NCBI GenBank assembly: GCA_049969715.1
Contig: JBMFOH010000046.1
Location: 1 to 8,620, forward strand
Length of the DNA: 8,620 bases
From: JBMFOH01 sp049969715 [NCBI: bacterium]
GTDB lineage: Bacteria > DUMJ01
Direction: 5' to 3'
Part shown: positions 1 to 5,897 of the stretch, one piece after another
How the letters are laid out: every line of letters starts with the position of its first letter
How positions within the stretch are numbered: position 1 is the first letter of the stretch
Notes under the pieces: generated by a model
What the model was told of the DNA's origin: nothing
Databases searched by the model: none
What the model saw: the letters and a program-made list of their open reading frames with translations, nothing else
Position numbers and translations under genes: made by a program

Positions 1-134
1 GAGGTAATTTATAAGGGGTCATTCTTAATAAACTTATTTGTAACGTCTAACCTGATATAAAAATGTTATTTAGAGGAATTAGCAAGAAGATATTTTTAAG
101 TTTCCTCCACGCAAAAAGTTGAAGAGTCGGGGTA

Positions 135-162
135 TTGACTTTTGATAAAAATATATTATAAT
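135..162 (+). promoter_or_regulatory. Sigma-A-like promoter upstream of the ADP-ribosylglycohydrolase gene
   Basis: The -35 element is TTGACT at 135-140 (5 of 6 consensus bases) and the -10 element is a perfect TATAAT at 157-162, with a 16-base spacer. The spacer is very AT-rich. Transcription would start near 168-170, inside the palindrome at 167-188, leaving a leader of about 40 bases before the ATG at 208. It is the strongest promoter match seen in the window and probably drives the whole hydrolase-importer-regulator block. Confidence 0.8.
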
Positions 163-166
163 TGCT

Positions 167-188
167 ATTGAGCAATGGATTGCTCAAT
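167..188. promoter_or_regulatory. 22-bp palindrome over the start site, candidate repressor operator
   Basis: Two perfect 10-base arms, ATTGAGCAAT at 167-176 and ATTGCTCAAT at 179-188, flank a GG centre. The site starts 5 bases after the -10 element and covers the expected +1, where a bound repressor would block transcription. LacI-family proteins bind palindromes of about this size, and a LacI-type gene lies at the end of the same gene block (4857-5852), so autoregulation of the locus is a natural inference. An extra half-site ATTGCT at 161-166 forms a second, overlapping inverted repeat with AGCAAT at 171-176. The centre is GG, not the CG common in LacI-family sites, so the match to the family is not decisive. 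Confidence 0.65.
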
Positions 189-207
189 TTAAAATGATGG
201 AGGAGGA

Positions 208-1563
208 ATGCAAAGAGAATATCTCAGTTATTATAGAAGACTTAAAACAGAAATCTTGCAAAGTCAAGATGAAGGGAAGGATTTATTAGGTCTAGAGGAA
301 GAGATACAAAAGGTCTCAGCAATGAAGGCTGATGAAAGAGAAGAACTTTCAGCGAAACTCTTAGATAAACTACAATTACTACCTCTCAGAGAAGATTTTA
401 GATATATAGAACCATCTGATCTTGAAGGCATTCTAAATGAAGCCAATGGCGAGTTTAAATTATACCAGACGAAAGTAGAATCTAGTGAAAAACTATTCAA
501 TAAAATCTATGGTGCCTGGCTAGGAAGGATTGCTGGATGTCTTTTGGGAAAGCCGGTAGAAGGATGGCCAAGAGATAAGATCTGGGACTTTTTAAAAGAT
601 ACAGACAATTTTCCTCTATCTAGATATATCTCTTCAGATGTAACTCAAGAGATAAAAGAGAGATATGGGATAAATGACGATAAATCCAGAGGATGGATCA
701 ATAAAATAGAGCATATGGTAGAGGATGATGATACAAACTATACTATTCTTGGGCTCTATATCTTTGAGAAATATGGTCCCAATTTTACATCTGAAGATGT
801 GGCAGAATCTTGGCTATATAACCTTCCTATATTTCATACCTATACAGCAGAAAGGGTAGCCTATCAGAATCTTGTAAATCTAATAATGCCTCCAAAATCT
901 GGCGAATATAGAAATCCTTATAGAGAATGGATAGGAGCTCAGATAAGGGCAGATTTTTGGGGATATATATCACCTGGAAATCCACTGAAAGCAGCAGAAT
1001 TTGCATTTAGGGATGCCTGTGTCTCCCACGTAAAAAATGGGATATATGGAGAGATGTTTATAGCAGCTTGTCTAGCTTGGGCATTTGTCTCAGATAATAT
1101 ACTAGATGTGATAAGGGTAGGTCTTTCAGTAATACCTAAAAGAAGTAGATTCTATGAGGCAATAAACAAGATATTAGGTTTTAGGGAAGAAGGGAAGACA
1201 TTTGAAGAGGTAAGAGATTATATCTATCAGACTTATGAAAAAGGAAAACGCTATGAAGAATACTGGCATAACTGGTGTCATGTCATCTCAAATGCACTGG
1301 TAGTGGTAAGTTCTCTTCTTTATAGTGAGCTTGATTATGAGAAAGGGATCACCTATGCAGTAAGCTGTGGTCTTGATACTGACTGTAACGGGGCAACGAC
1401 AGGCTCTATATTGGGGGCTATCATAGGTGCTAAGGACCTTCCTGAGAAATGGATAAAACCGATAAACAACGAGATAGAATCAGGAGTCTCTGGGTATAAT
1501 TTCTGTAAGGTATCTAGCTTAGCTCAAAGGACTATTGAACTTATCAGAGAGATGAAAGATTAA
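208..1563 (+). CDS. ADP-ribosylglycohydrolase (DraG/ARH)-family protein
   Basis: The protein has 451 residues, longer than the roughly 300 usual for DraG/ARH enzymes. Residues 1-95 form a charged, helix-rich N-terminal extension. The catalytic fold begins near residue 98 with GAWLGRIAGCLLGKPVEG (102-119). The metal-binding acid cluster is EDDDTNYT (172-179), matching the family [ST]DDT motif, and the second metal motif is CGLDTDCNGATTGS (387-400), matching GGDTDxN. NGIYGEMFIAA (277-287) is a further family block. All expected metal-binding Asp residues seem present, so it should be active. Family members remove N- or O-linked ADP-ribose or cleave related N-glycosides with Mg2+. No signal peptide is seen, so it acts in the cytoplasm. 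Beside a sugar ABC importer and LacI it probably hydrolyses an imported glycoside or nucleoside-like compound, as suggested for E. coli YegU, but the substrate is unknown. The ATG has a strong GGAGGAGG at 199-206, unusually close to it; TAA at 190-192 rules out an earlier in-frame start. Confidence 0.9.
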   Translation: MQREYLSYYRRLKTEILQSQDEGKDLLGLEEEIQKVSAMKADEREELSAKLLDKLQLLPLREDFRYIEPSDLEGILNEANGEFKLYQTKVESSEKLFNKIYGAWLGRIAGCLLGKPVEGWPRDKIWDFLKDTDNFPLSRYISSDVTQEIKERYGINDDKSRGWINKIEHMVEDDDTNYTILGLYIFEKYGPNFTSEDVAESWLYNLPIFHTYTAERVAYQNLVNLIMPPKSGEYRNPYREWIGAQIRADFWGYISPGNPLKAAEFAFRDACVSHVKNGIYGEMFIAACLAWAFVSDNILDVIRVGLSVIPKRSRFYEAINKILGFREEGKTFEEVRDYIYQTYEKGKRYEEYWHNWCHVISNALVVVSSLLYSELDYEKGITYAVSCGLDTDCNGATTGSILGAIIGAKDLPEKWIKPINNEIESGVSGYNFCKVSSLAQRTIELIREMKD

Positions 1564-1582
1564 GGGTAATAAGAAGGGAGTG

Positions 1583-1639
1583 ATGCCTGGAGAAAAGGAA
1601 TATAGTAGTTATAAAGGTTTGAGAATTCAGTCAAGTTAA
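1583..1639 (+). CDS. Possible 18-residue leader peptide ORF
   Basis: A short reading frame of 18 codons, ATG 1583 to TAA 1637-1639, lies between the hydrolase and binding-protein genes. Its product would be MPGEKEYSSYKGLRIQSS. A purine-rich AAGGGAG at 1574-1580 sits just upstream, and AAGGG ends 4 bases before the ATG, the same spacing as at 1767 and 3178. Its stop abuts a small ACCC/GAAA/GGGT hairpin (1639-1650). It could be a leader peptide that couples translation to the downstream stem-loops, but an ORF this short arises easily by chance. Confidence 0.2.
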   Translation: MPGEKEYSSYKGLRIQSS

Positions 1640-1653
1640 CCCGAAAGGGTAGT

Positions 1654-1698
1654 TTTAGATAGCAGTTTTAAAAGAGTGATAAGGGATTGCTGTCTAAA
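1654..1698 (+). promoter_or_regulatory. Leader stem-loop upstream of the solute-binding protein gene
   Basis: TTTAGATAGCA at 1654-1664 pairs with TGCTGTCTAAA at 1688-1698: 11 base pairs with one G-U wobble, around a 23-base loop. No run of T follows, so it is not a standard terminator. It lies in the 203-base gap between the hydrolase and transporter genes, where I see no convincing promoter, so the transporter is probably read through from the upstream promoter. A role in transcript processing or in setting the binding-protein level is possible. I could not assign it to a known riboswitch class. Confidence 0.4.
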
Positions 1699-1735
1699 GA
1701 TTTAAGTTTGAATGGAAACCTTAGAGTAAAAATTT

Positions 1736-1749
1736 GCCAAAGTTTTGGC
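1736..1749 (+). promoter_or_regulatory. Small hairpin just upstream of the binding-protein ribosome site
   Basis: GCCAA (1736-1740) pairs with TTGGC (1745-1749) around an AGTT loop; as DNA it is a 14-bp palindrome. It ends 6 bases before the Shine-Dalgarno AAGGAGG (1756-1762), so it leaves the ribosome site free and could help keep it unpaired. It could also be a protein-binding site, but it does not resemble the palindrome at 167-188. Confidence 0.3.
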
Positions 1750-1766
1750 TTAAAGAAGGAGGTTTT

Positions 1767-3116
1767 ATGGTGGCTAAAATTAGTTTTTTGAGAAGGAAGA
1801 TGTTTCCAATTATCCTCTCTATAATTATATTGTTTATCTTTAATGCAAGTGCCTTTGGACAGGAGAAGATAACTATAACTTGGTGGTATGAGTCGGTGCT
1901 TCCTCAAAATTTAGAAGCAATGCAGAAAGATTTAATAGAACCTTACGAAAAAGCTCATCCTAATATTCATGTAGAAATAACTGTGAAAGAGCAATTATTA
2001 GAGACCGTTAGAACAGCTGTTTCTGCAGGTGGTGGCCCAGATATAATTATGACTATGGGTCCTGCAGAGGCTAACAAGTATGCTGAAGCAGGTTTACTAG
2101 TCCCTCTCGATCCATACGTAACAAAAGGAGGGTTAAACAAATTATTACCTGCTTTTGCACTAGATCTTGGAAGATTTAGGGGAAGAATCTACTCACTTCC
2201 AAAGACTTTTGAGAGTATGGGAATTATATACAACAAGACCCTCTTTGATAAGTATGGATGGAAACCACCTACAAATAGAAAGGAATGGGTAGATCTTTGT
2301 AATGCTATTAAAGCAAAAGGGATTCAGCCAATTATATCAGGATGTAGTGATTGGCGTCCTACCCACGAACACTTTGTAACCTGTTACCTTAATCATTATG
2401 CCGGACCGGATAATGTATATAAGGCTCTAACAGGAAAGATGAAGTGGTCTGATAAAGTTTTCGTTGATGCAATTAAGATGTTTAAGGATGATTTTCTAAA
2501 CTATTGGCCTAAAATGGATACCTATTTTGCAATAGGTCCTGACTCCTATGTACCGCAAGTCGCTATGGAAAAAGCAGCTATGTTAGTTGTAGGATCTTGG
2601 GGATTCCAATGGATGAGAGACCCCGCCTATTGGCCAACTAAAGACCAATACGCATGGGCTCCGTTCCCTTCACTTAGAGAAGGGGTCCCATATCCTCTTC
2701 TTTCAGTTGGTGTAGGAACGACCCTTTCGGTGAATAAGGCATCTAAACATGTTAAAGAAACAGCTGAATTTTTGGTTTGGATGTTAAGCTATAAAGAAGG
2801 GATTGCAAAATTAACAAAAGATTTTCCTGGAGAATGGCTTGTACCTATAGATATCTCGAAAGATCTTATACCAAAGGATGCAGACCCAGTATTTATAGAG
2901 CACTATTTTACTCAGTCTGAATTGATGAAAAAAGGTGCATATGGATATACAACATGGACATTCCTTGGACCTGATACATGGCGCTGGTGTTATGAAAATA
3001 TCGAACAGGTATGGTCAGGTAAGATGACCCCAGAAGATTATATGAAGGGATGGGAAGAGACTTTTAGAAAAGAAGTTAAGGCAGGTGCTGTACCACCAGT
3101 GCCCAGAAGGAAGTAA
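1767..3116 (+). CDS. Sugar ABC transporter, family 1 extracellular solute-binding protein
   Basis: This is the substrate-capture subunit of a carbohydrate ABC importer, acting outside the inner membrane. I choose ATG 1767 (449 residues) over TTG 1734: AAGGAGG at 1756-1762 sits 4 bases before the ATG, and the protein then starts directly with a signal peptide. That peptide has a basic n-region (KISFLRRK), a hydrophobic core (about residues 12-27) and ASA or AFG cleavage sites (after residue 29 or 31). There is no lipobox Cys, so the mature protein is not a lipoprotein. Family 1 features include GGGPDIIMTMGP with the following EAGLLVPLDPY, then SMGIIYNKTLFDKYGW, and AAMLVVGSWGFQWM. The many Trp and Tyr residues fit sugar-ring stacking. 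It heads a binding protein-permease-permease set typical of CUT1 importers. The ligand is unknown; an oligosaccharide or glycoside is likely. Confidence 0.92.
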   Translation: MVAKISFLRRKMFPIILSIIILFIFNASAFGQEKITITWWYESVLPQNLEAMQKDLIEPYEKAHPNIHVEITVKEQLLETVRTAVSAGGGPDIIMTMGPAEANKYAEAGLLVPLDPYVTKGGLNKLLPAFALDLGRFRGRIYSLPKTFESMGIIYNKTLFDKYGWKPPTNRKEWVDLCNAIKAKGIQPIISGCSDWRPTHEHFVTCYLNHYAGPDNVYKALTGKMKWSDKVFVDAIKMFKDDFLNYWPKMDTYFAIGPDSYVPQVAMEKAAMLVVGSWGFQWMRDPAYWPTKDQYAWAPFPSLREGVPYPLLSVGVGTTLSVNKASKHVKETAEFLVWMLSYKEGIAKLTKDFPGEWLVPIDISKDLIPKDADPVFIEHYFTQSELMKKGAYGYTTWTFLGPDTWRWCYENIEQVWSGKMTPEDYMKGWEETFRKEVKAGAVPPVPRRK

Positions 3117-3124
3117 GATAGTTA

Positions 3125-3150
3125 AGGGGATGGGGAATTCCCCATCCCCT
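3125..3150 (+). promoter_or_regulatory. Perfect 26-bp palindrome (RNA hairpin) between binding protein and permease
   Basis: Bases 3125-3137 are exactly complementary to 3138-3150, with AATT at the centre and G/C-rich arms that stand out in this AT-rich region. As RNA it would form an 11-bp stem with a 4-base loop. It begins 8 bases after the binding-protein stop, and only a weak T-rich stretch (CTTTTC) follows. This position is where many binding-protein operons carry a partial terminator or a 3'-protecting hairpin that keeps the binding-protein message more abundant than the permease messages. Full termination is unlikely because the permease ribosome site follows at 3168-3173. Confidence 0.7.
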
Positions 3151-3177
3151 AATCAACTTTTCAATATAGGAGGCATC

Positions 3178-4026
3178 ATGGACAGAAATAAGGTCTTACA
3201 AGTAAAAAATGTTTCTCCATTTATAATTCCAGGTTTAACAATTAATCTGTTTGTTATCCTTGTACCCTCAATTTTGACCTTAGTCTTATCTTTTTTTGAG
3301 TGGGATGGTCTTGGTCCTATACGCTTTGTAGGTATAAAGAATTTTATTACCCTGTTATCTGAAAGAGGCTTTTGGCAAGCAATAATTCACAATATTATCT
3401 GGACTTTAATCTTTATTACAATTCCCGTAGGTTTAGGACTATTAGGTGCTGAGCTCCTTAGAAGAACTAGATGGAATTTTCTCGAATCTTTCTACTTTCT
3501 GCCTGTCACATTACCTGCAGTAATAGTTGCTATTATATGGAGATATATCTATGACCCTATGAGAGGGATAGGGAAAATCATAGGCATAGCATTATTAGGG
3601 CATTCAGATACTGCTCTTTATGCTATTGCCTTAGCTAATATATGGGCATGGTGGGGTTTTCTATGTGCAGTATTTTTTAGTGCTATTCAAGGAGTGCCTG
3701 TAGAATTATATGAGTCAGCTACCCTAGATGGAGCTAATAGTTGGCAAGAATTTCGTTATATTACACTACCTCAAATTGCGCCATCCATAGTGCTAATGGA
3801 AATAATGACTATAATTTGGTCCTTTCAGGTTTTTGATTGGGTTTGGGCTACTACTCAGGGAGGACCTGCAGGAGCAAGTGAACTTTTAGCTACTCTTCTA
3901 TATAAAGAAGCATTCTACTCATATAGGATAGGAACGGCTTCTGCAATTGGTGTGGTAATCTCATTCTTTGGACTTCTAGCAATTACTCTATTATATTATC
4001 TTAGACGAAGGGGGATGGAAGTATGA
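3178..4026 (+). CDS. Sugar ABC transporter permease, MalF/UgpA type
   Basis: This 282-residue inner-membrane subunit forms half of the importer channel. ATG 3178 is chosen because AGGAGG (3168-3173) precedes it; the frame is open further upstream but that part crosses the binding-protein end and the palindrome. About six hydrophobic segments are visible (near residues 14-38, 68-92, 106-126, 148-170, 203-223 and 253-275). The cytoplasmic EAA loop that docks the ATPase is ESATLDGANSWQEFRYITLP (179-198). The TQGGPAGASELLATLLY block (226-242) is typical of MalF-like proteins, as is the length for those lacking the large MalF periplasmic insert. Its stop overlaps the next ATG (ATGA, 4023-4026), implying coupled translation and equal amounts of the two permeases. 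Confidence 0.93.
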   Translation: MDRNKVLQVKNVSPFIIPGLTINLFVILVPSILTLVLSFFEWDGLGPIRFVGIKNFITLLSERGFWQAIIHNIIWTLIFITIPVGLGLLGAELLRRTRWNFLESFYFLPVTLPAVIVAIIWRYIYDPMRGIGKIIGIALLGHSDTALYAIALANIWAWWGFLCAVFFSAIQGVPVELYESATLDGANSWQEFRYITLPQIAPSIVLMEIMTIIWSFQVFDWVWATTQGGPAGASELLATLLYKEAFYSYRIGTASAIGVVISFFGLLAITLLYYLRRRGMEV

Positions 4027-4853
4027 TGCCTTTAAAATCTAATATACATTTATTTGAATTACTACCCTTGATAATACTTTTATTATATACGTTATTTCCG
4101 TTGTATATGGCTATAAGCACTTCTTTTAAAAATCCGGGTGAACTATTTTTAAATCCCTTTGGACCTCCAACTAAAATAAATGTGAATAATTATATAGGCG
4201 TATTAATGAATAAAGATTTTAAGAGAGCTTTTGTAAATACTATAATTTTGACGGTGGGTACAATAATAGGAGTTTTAGTTACGGCTATCCCTATGGCTTA
4301 TGCATTAGCAAAGATTAGTTTTCTAGGAAGTTCTCTTTTGATGAGTTATATATTCTTTTGTACAACTATCCCTGCCCAACTTTTTATTGTTCCTCTTTAT
4401 CATATCTTTGCTAGAATTGGATTTTTAAATTCCTTGTTGGGAATGATATTGGTTTATGTAGCTGTATTATCTCCCTTTCAAATATTATTACTACGTTCAT
4501 ACTTTATAACTATTCCTCAGGAATTATTTGAAGCAGCTTTGGTAGATGGAGCATCGTGGTGGAAAGCTCTCTGGCAGATCATTCTTCCAGCAGCTCGACC
4601 TGGCGTAACTACTTCAGTTGTCTTAGTGGCAATGAACAGTTGGCATCAATTTTTACTACCATTAACTTTTTTACAGAAATCTCAATTGCAACCTCTTACT
4701 GTAGCTGTGGCAATGTTCCAGGGGCAATGGTCAGTGGATTGGGGGAAAATGATATCTGCATCTTTACTTAGTGTCTTACCTATTGTAATATTGTTTGCCT
4801 TATTACGTAGAAAATTTATAGCAGGATTAGCTGCAACAGGTATAAAAGGTTAG
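4023..4853 (+). CDS. Sugar ABC transporter permease, MalG/UgpE type
   Basis: This 276-residue second channel subunit pairs with the product of the gene it overlaps. Hydrophobic segments lie near residues 11-32, 72-96, 105-129, 138-158, 195-215 and 243-262. The EAA loop is EAALVDGASWWKALWQIILP (170-189), and the C-terminus RRKFIAGLAATGIKG is characteristic of the MalG side. The start is ATG 4023 in the ATGA overlap, with AGGGGGA at 4009-4015; ATG 4026 is an equally possible start one codon later. No MalK/UgpC-like ATPase follows, and the next gene is the regulator, so the ATPase must come from elsewhere. Many Firmicutes and Thermotogae share one ATPase among several such importers. Confidence 0.93.
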   Translation: MMPLKSNIHLFELLPLIILLLYTLFPLYMAISTSFKNPGELFLNPFGPPTKINVNNYIGVLMNKDFKRAFVNTIILTVGTIIGVLVTAIPMAYALAKISFLGSSLLMSYIFFCTTIPAQLFIVPLYHIFARIGFLNSLLGMILVYVAVLSPFQILLLRSYFITIPQELFEAALVDGASWWKALWQIILPAARPGVTTSVVLVAMNSWHQFLLPLTFLQKSQLQPLTVAVAMFQGQWSVDWGKMISASLLSVLPIVILFALLRRKFIAGLAATGIKG

Positions 4854-4856
4854 CCT

Positions 4857-5852
4857 ATGCCAAGAGAAGGTCGAATTACAATATATAAAATTGCAGAAGA
4901 ACTTGGGGTTTCGCCATCTACTGTTTCTAGGGCATTAAATAATACTGGAAGAATGAGCCAAGAGTTAAGGAATAAGATAGTTGAGCTTGCTAAGAAGTAT
5001 AACTATATCCCTAATGAGGCAGCAAAAGGGCTTAGAACCAAGTCTTCTATGCTTCTTGGCTTAATAGTACCTGATATAGCAAACCCTTACTATGTGAATG
5101 TGGCTAGAGGGGCTCAGGATGAGGCAGATAGATATGGTTATTCTATTGCTATCTGTAATACAGATGATAAGCCAGATTTAGAAAAGAAAAGAATAATTAC
5201 ATTGGTAAAGAAACAGGTAGATGGTCTATTGGTATTTAATTTCTTTAATAACAAGGATACCTTAGAACTCCTTAAGACTCTTTCTGTCCCTATAATTCTC
5301 TTTAACCCTCCTCCTAGAAATTATAAGTTTGTTCATATAAAGCATGATACATCTGTTATAAGCTCTCTATTGGCTTATCTATTGAATAAAAGCTATAGAA
5401 AGATAGCCCATATAGCTGGAGACCAAAGGACTATAGTCGGAACACTTCGTCTTAGACATTTCGTTCATTTTTTGAAATCTCATAATATTCCTTTAAAGGA
5501 AGAATGGATTATAGAAAGCGACTTTACATATAAAGGTGGGTATGATGCTATGAAAAGGCTACTCTCTTTAGAAGAAAGGCCTCGTGCAGTATGGGCTTCA
5601 AATGATATGATGGCTATAGGGGCAATGGATGCTATAAAAGAAGCTGGACTTAGCGTCCCTAAAGATATTGCAGTAGCAGGATGTGACGATATCGAATACG
5701 CGTCTCTAGTGAGTCCAAAGTTGACTACTATTTATAAACCTAAGTATGAGCTTGGAACTTTAGCTGTAAAACTACTTGTAAATTTAATAAGAGGGGAAGA
5801 GATAAGTATAGAGACTCTCAAAGATGAATTAATAATAAGAGAATCTGCTTAA
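4857..5852 (+). CDS. LacI/GalR-family transcriptional regulator
   Basis: This 331-residue protein has the usual family length and layout. An N-terminal helix-turn-helix (about 8-28) carries the family recognition helix SPSTVSRALN (19-28). A hinge (about 52-64, IPNEAAKGLRTKSS) includes the Leu that family members insert into the operator minor groove. A periplasmic-binding-protein-like effector domain follows from about 66: LLGLIVPDIANPYY (66-79), ASNDMMAIG and VAGCDDIEYASLVSPKLTTI. It begins 3 bases after the permease stop, with only a weak AAAGG (4845-4849), so it is probably translated by coupling and is cotranscribed with the transporter. It likely represses the locus through the palindrome at 167-188 and is released by the imported compound or a product of it. 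The effector is not identifiable. Confidence 0.93.
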   Translation: MPREGRITIYKIAEELGVSPSTVSRALNNTGRMSQELRNKIVELAKKYNYIPNEAAKGLRTKSSMLLGLIVPDIANPYYVNVARGAQDEADRYGYSIAICNTDDKPDLEKKRIITLVKKQVDGLLVFNFFNNKDTLELLKTLSVPIILFNPPPRNYKFVHIKHDTSVISSLLAYLLNKSYRKIAHIAGDQRTIVGTLRLRHFVHFLKSHNIPLKEEWIIESDFTYKGGYDAMKRLLSLEERPRAVWASNDMMAIGAMDAIKEAGLSVPKDIAVAGCDDIEYASLVSPKLTTIYKPKYELGTLAVKLLVNLIRGEEISIETLKDELIIRESA

Positions 5853-5858
5853 TCTTAG

Positions 5859-5883
5859 CTAGTTGCATTCTTCCCTTAACTAG
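5859..5883. repeat. Inverted repeat around the -35 region of the ABC-2 transporter promoter
   Basis: CTAGTT (5859-5864) and AACTAG (5878-5883) are perfect 6-base inverted arms with a 13-base spacer. They begin just upstream of the -35 hexamer and end 2 bases before the -10. This could be a regulator site or a weak 3' hairpin for the LacI transcript. Six-base arms are easily found by chance in such DNA. Confidence 0.25.
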
Positions 5884-5891
5884 AATAAAAT
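5863..5891 (+). promoter_or_regulatory. Probable promoter of the ABC-2 transporter operon, leaderless start
   Basis: TTGCAT (5863-5868) and TAAAAT (5886-5891) are separated by 17 bases. The -10 matches 5 of 6 consensus bases while the -35 is weak. The expected transcription start is about 7 bases past the -10, exactly at the ATG at 5898. The upstream gene ends at 5852, so this promoter fills most of the 45-base gap and separates two units of different function. Confidence 0.5.
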
Positions 5892-5897
5892 ATTCCT

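Noticed and set aside
1-60. A plus-strand frame open from the left edge for 19 codons (ending NLFVTSNLI, stop TAA at 58-60) that could be the tail of an upstream gene.
   Set aside because: Nineteen codons without a stop is common by chance, and no recognisable motif is present. The sequence left of the window is needed.
264-500. Minus-strand ORF of 78 codons.
   Set aside because: It lies antisense inside the hydrolase gene, and its Ser-rich composition is typical of an antisense shadow. There is no ribosome site or domain.
1688-1715. Leader stem-loop as an intrinsic terminator or riboswitch expression platform.
   Set aside because: No T-run follows the right arm and the loop is long. I could not match any known aptamer, so only a generic stem-loop is reported.
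1734-1766. TTG start giving the binding protein 11 extra residues (MPKFWLKEGGF).
   Set aside because: The extension covers the hairpin and the Shine-Dalgarno AAGGAGG, and it would bury the signal peptide. ATG 1767 is well placed.
1668-1907. Minus-strand ORF of 79 codons across the leader and binding-protein start.
   Set aside because: It is antisense to a convincing signal peptide and leader region and shows no family features.
3085-3177. Upstream extension of the first permease frame by 31 codons.
   Set aside because: It overlaps the binding-protein end and the 26-bp palindrome, and the real start at 3178 has AGGAGG.
4556-4771. Plus-strand ORF of 71 codons in another frame.
   Set aside because: It is fully inside the MalG-type permease, covers part of its EAA loop and has no independent signals.
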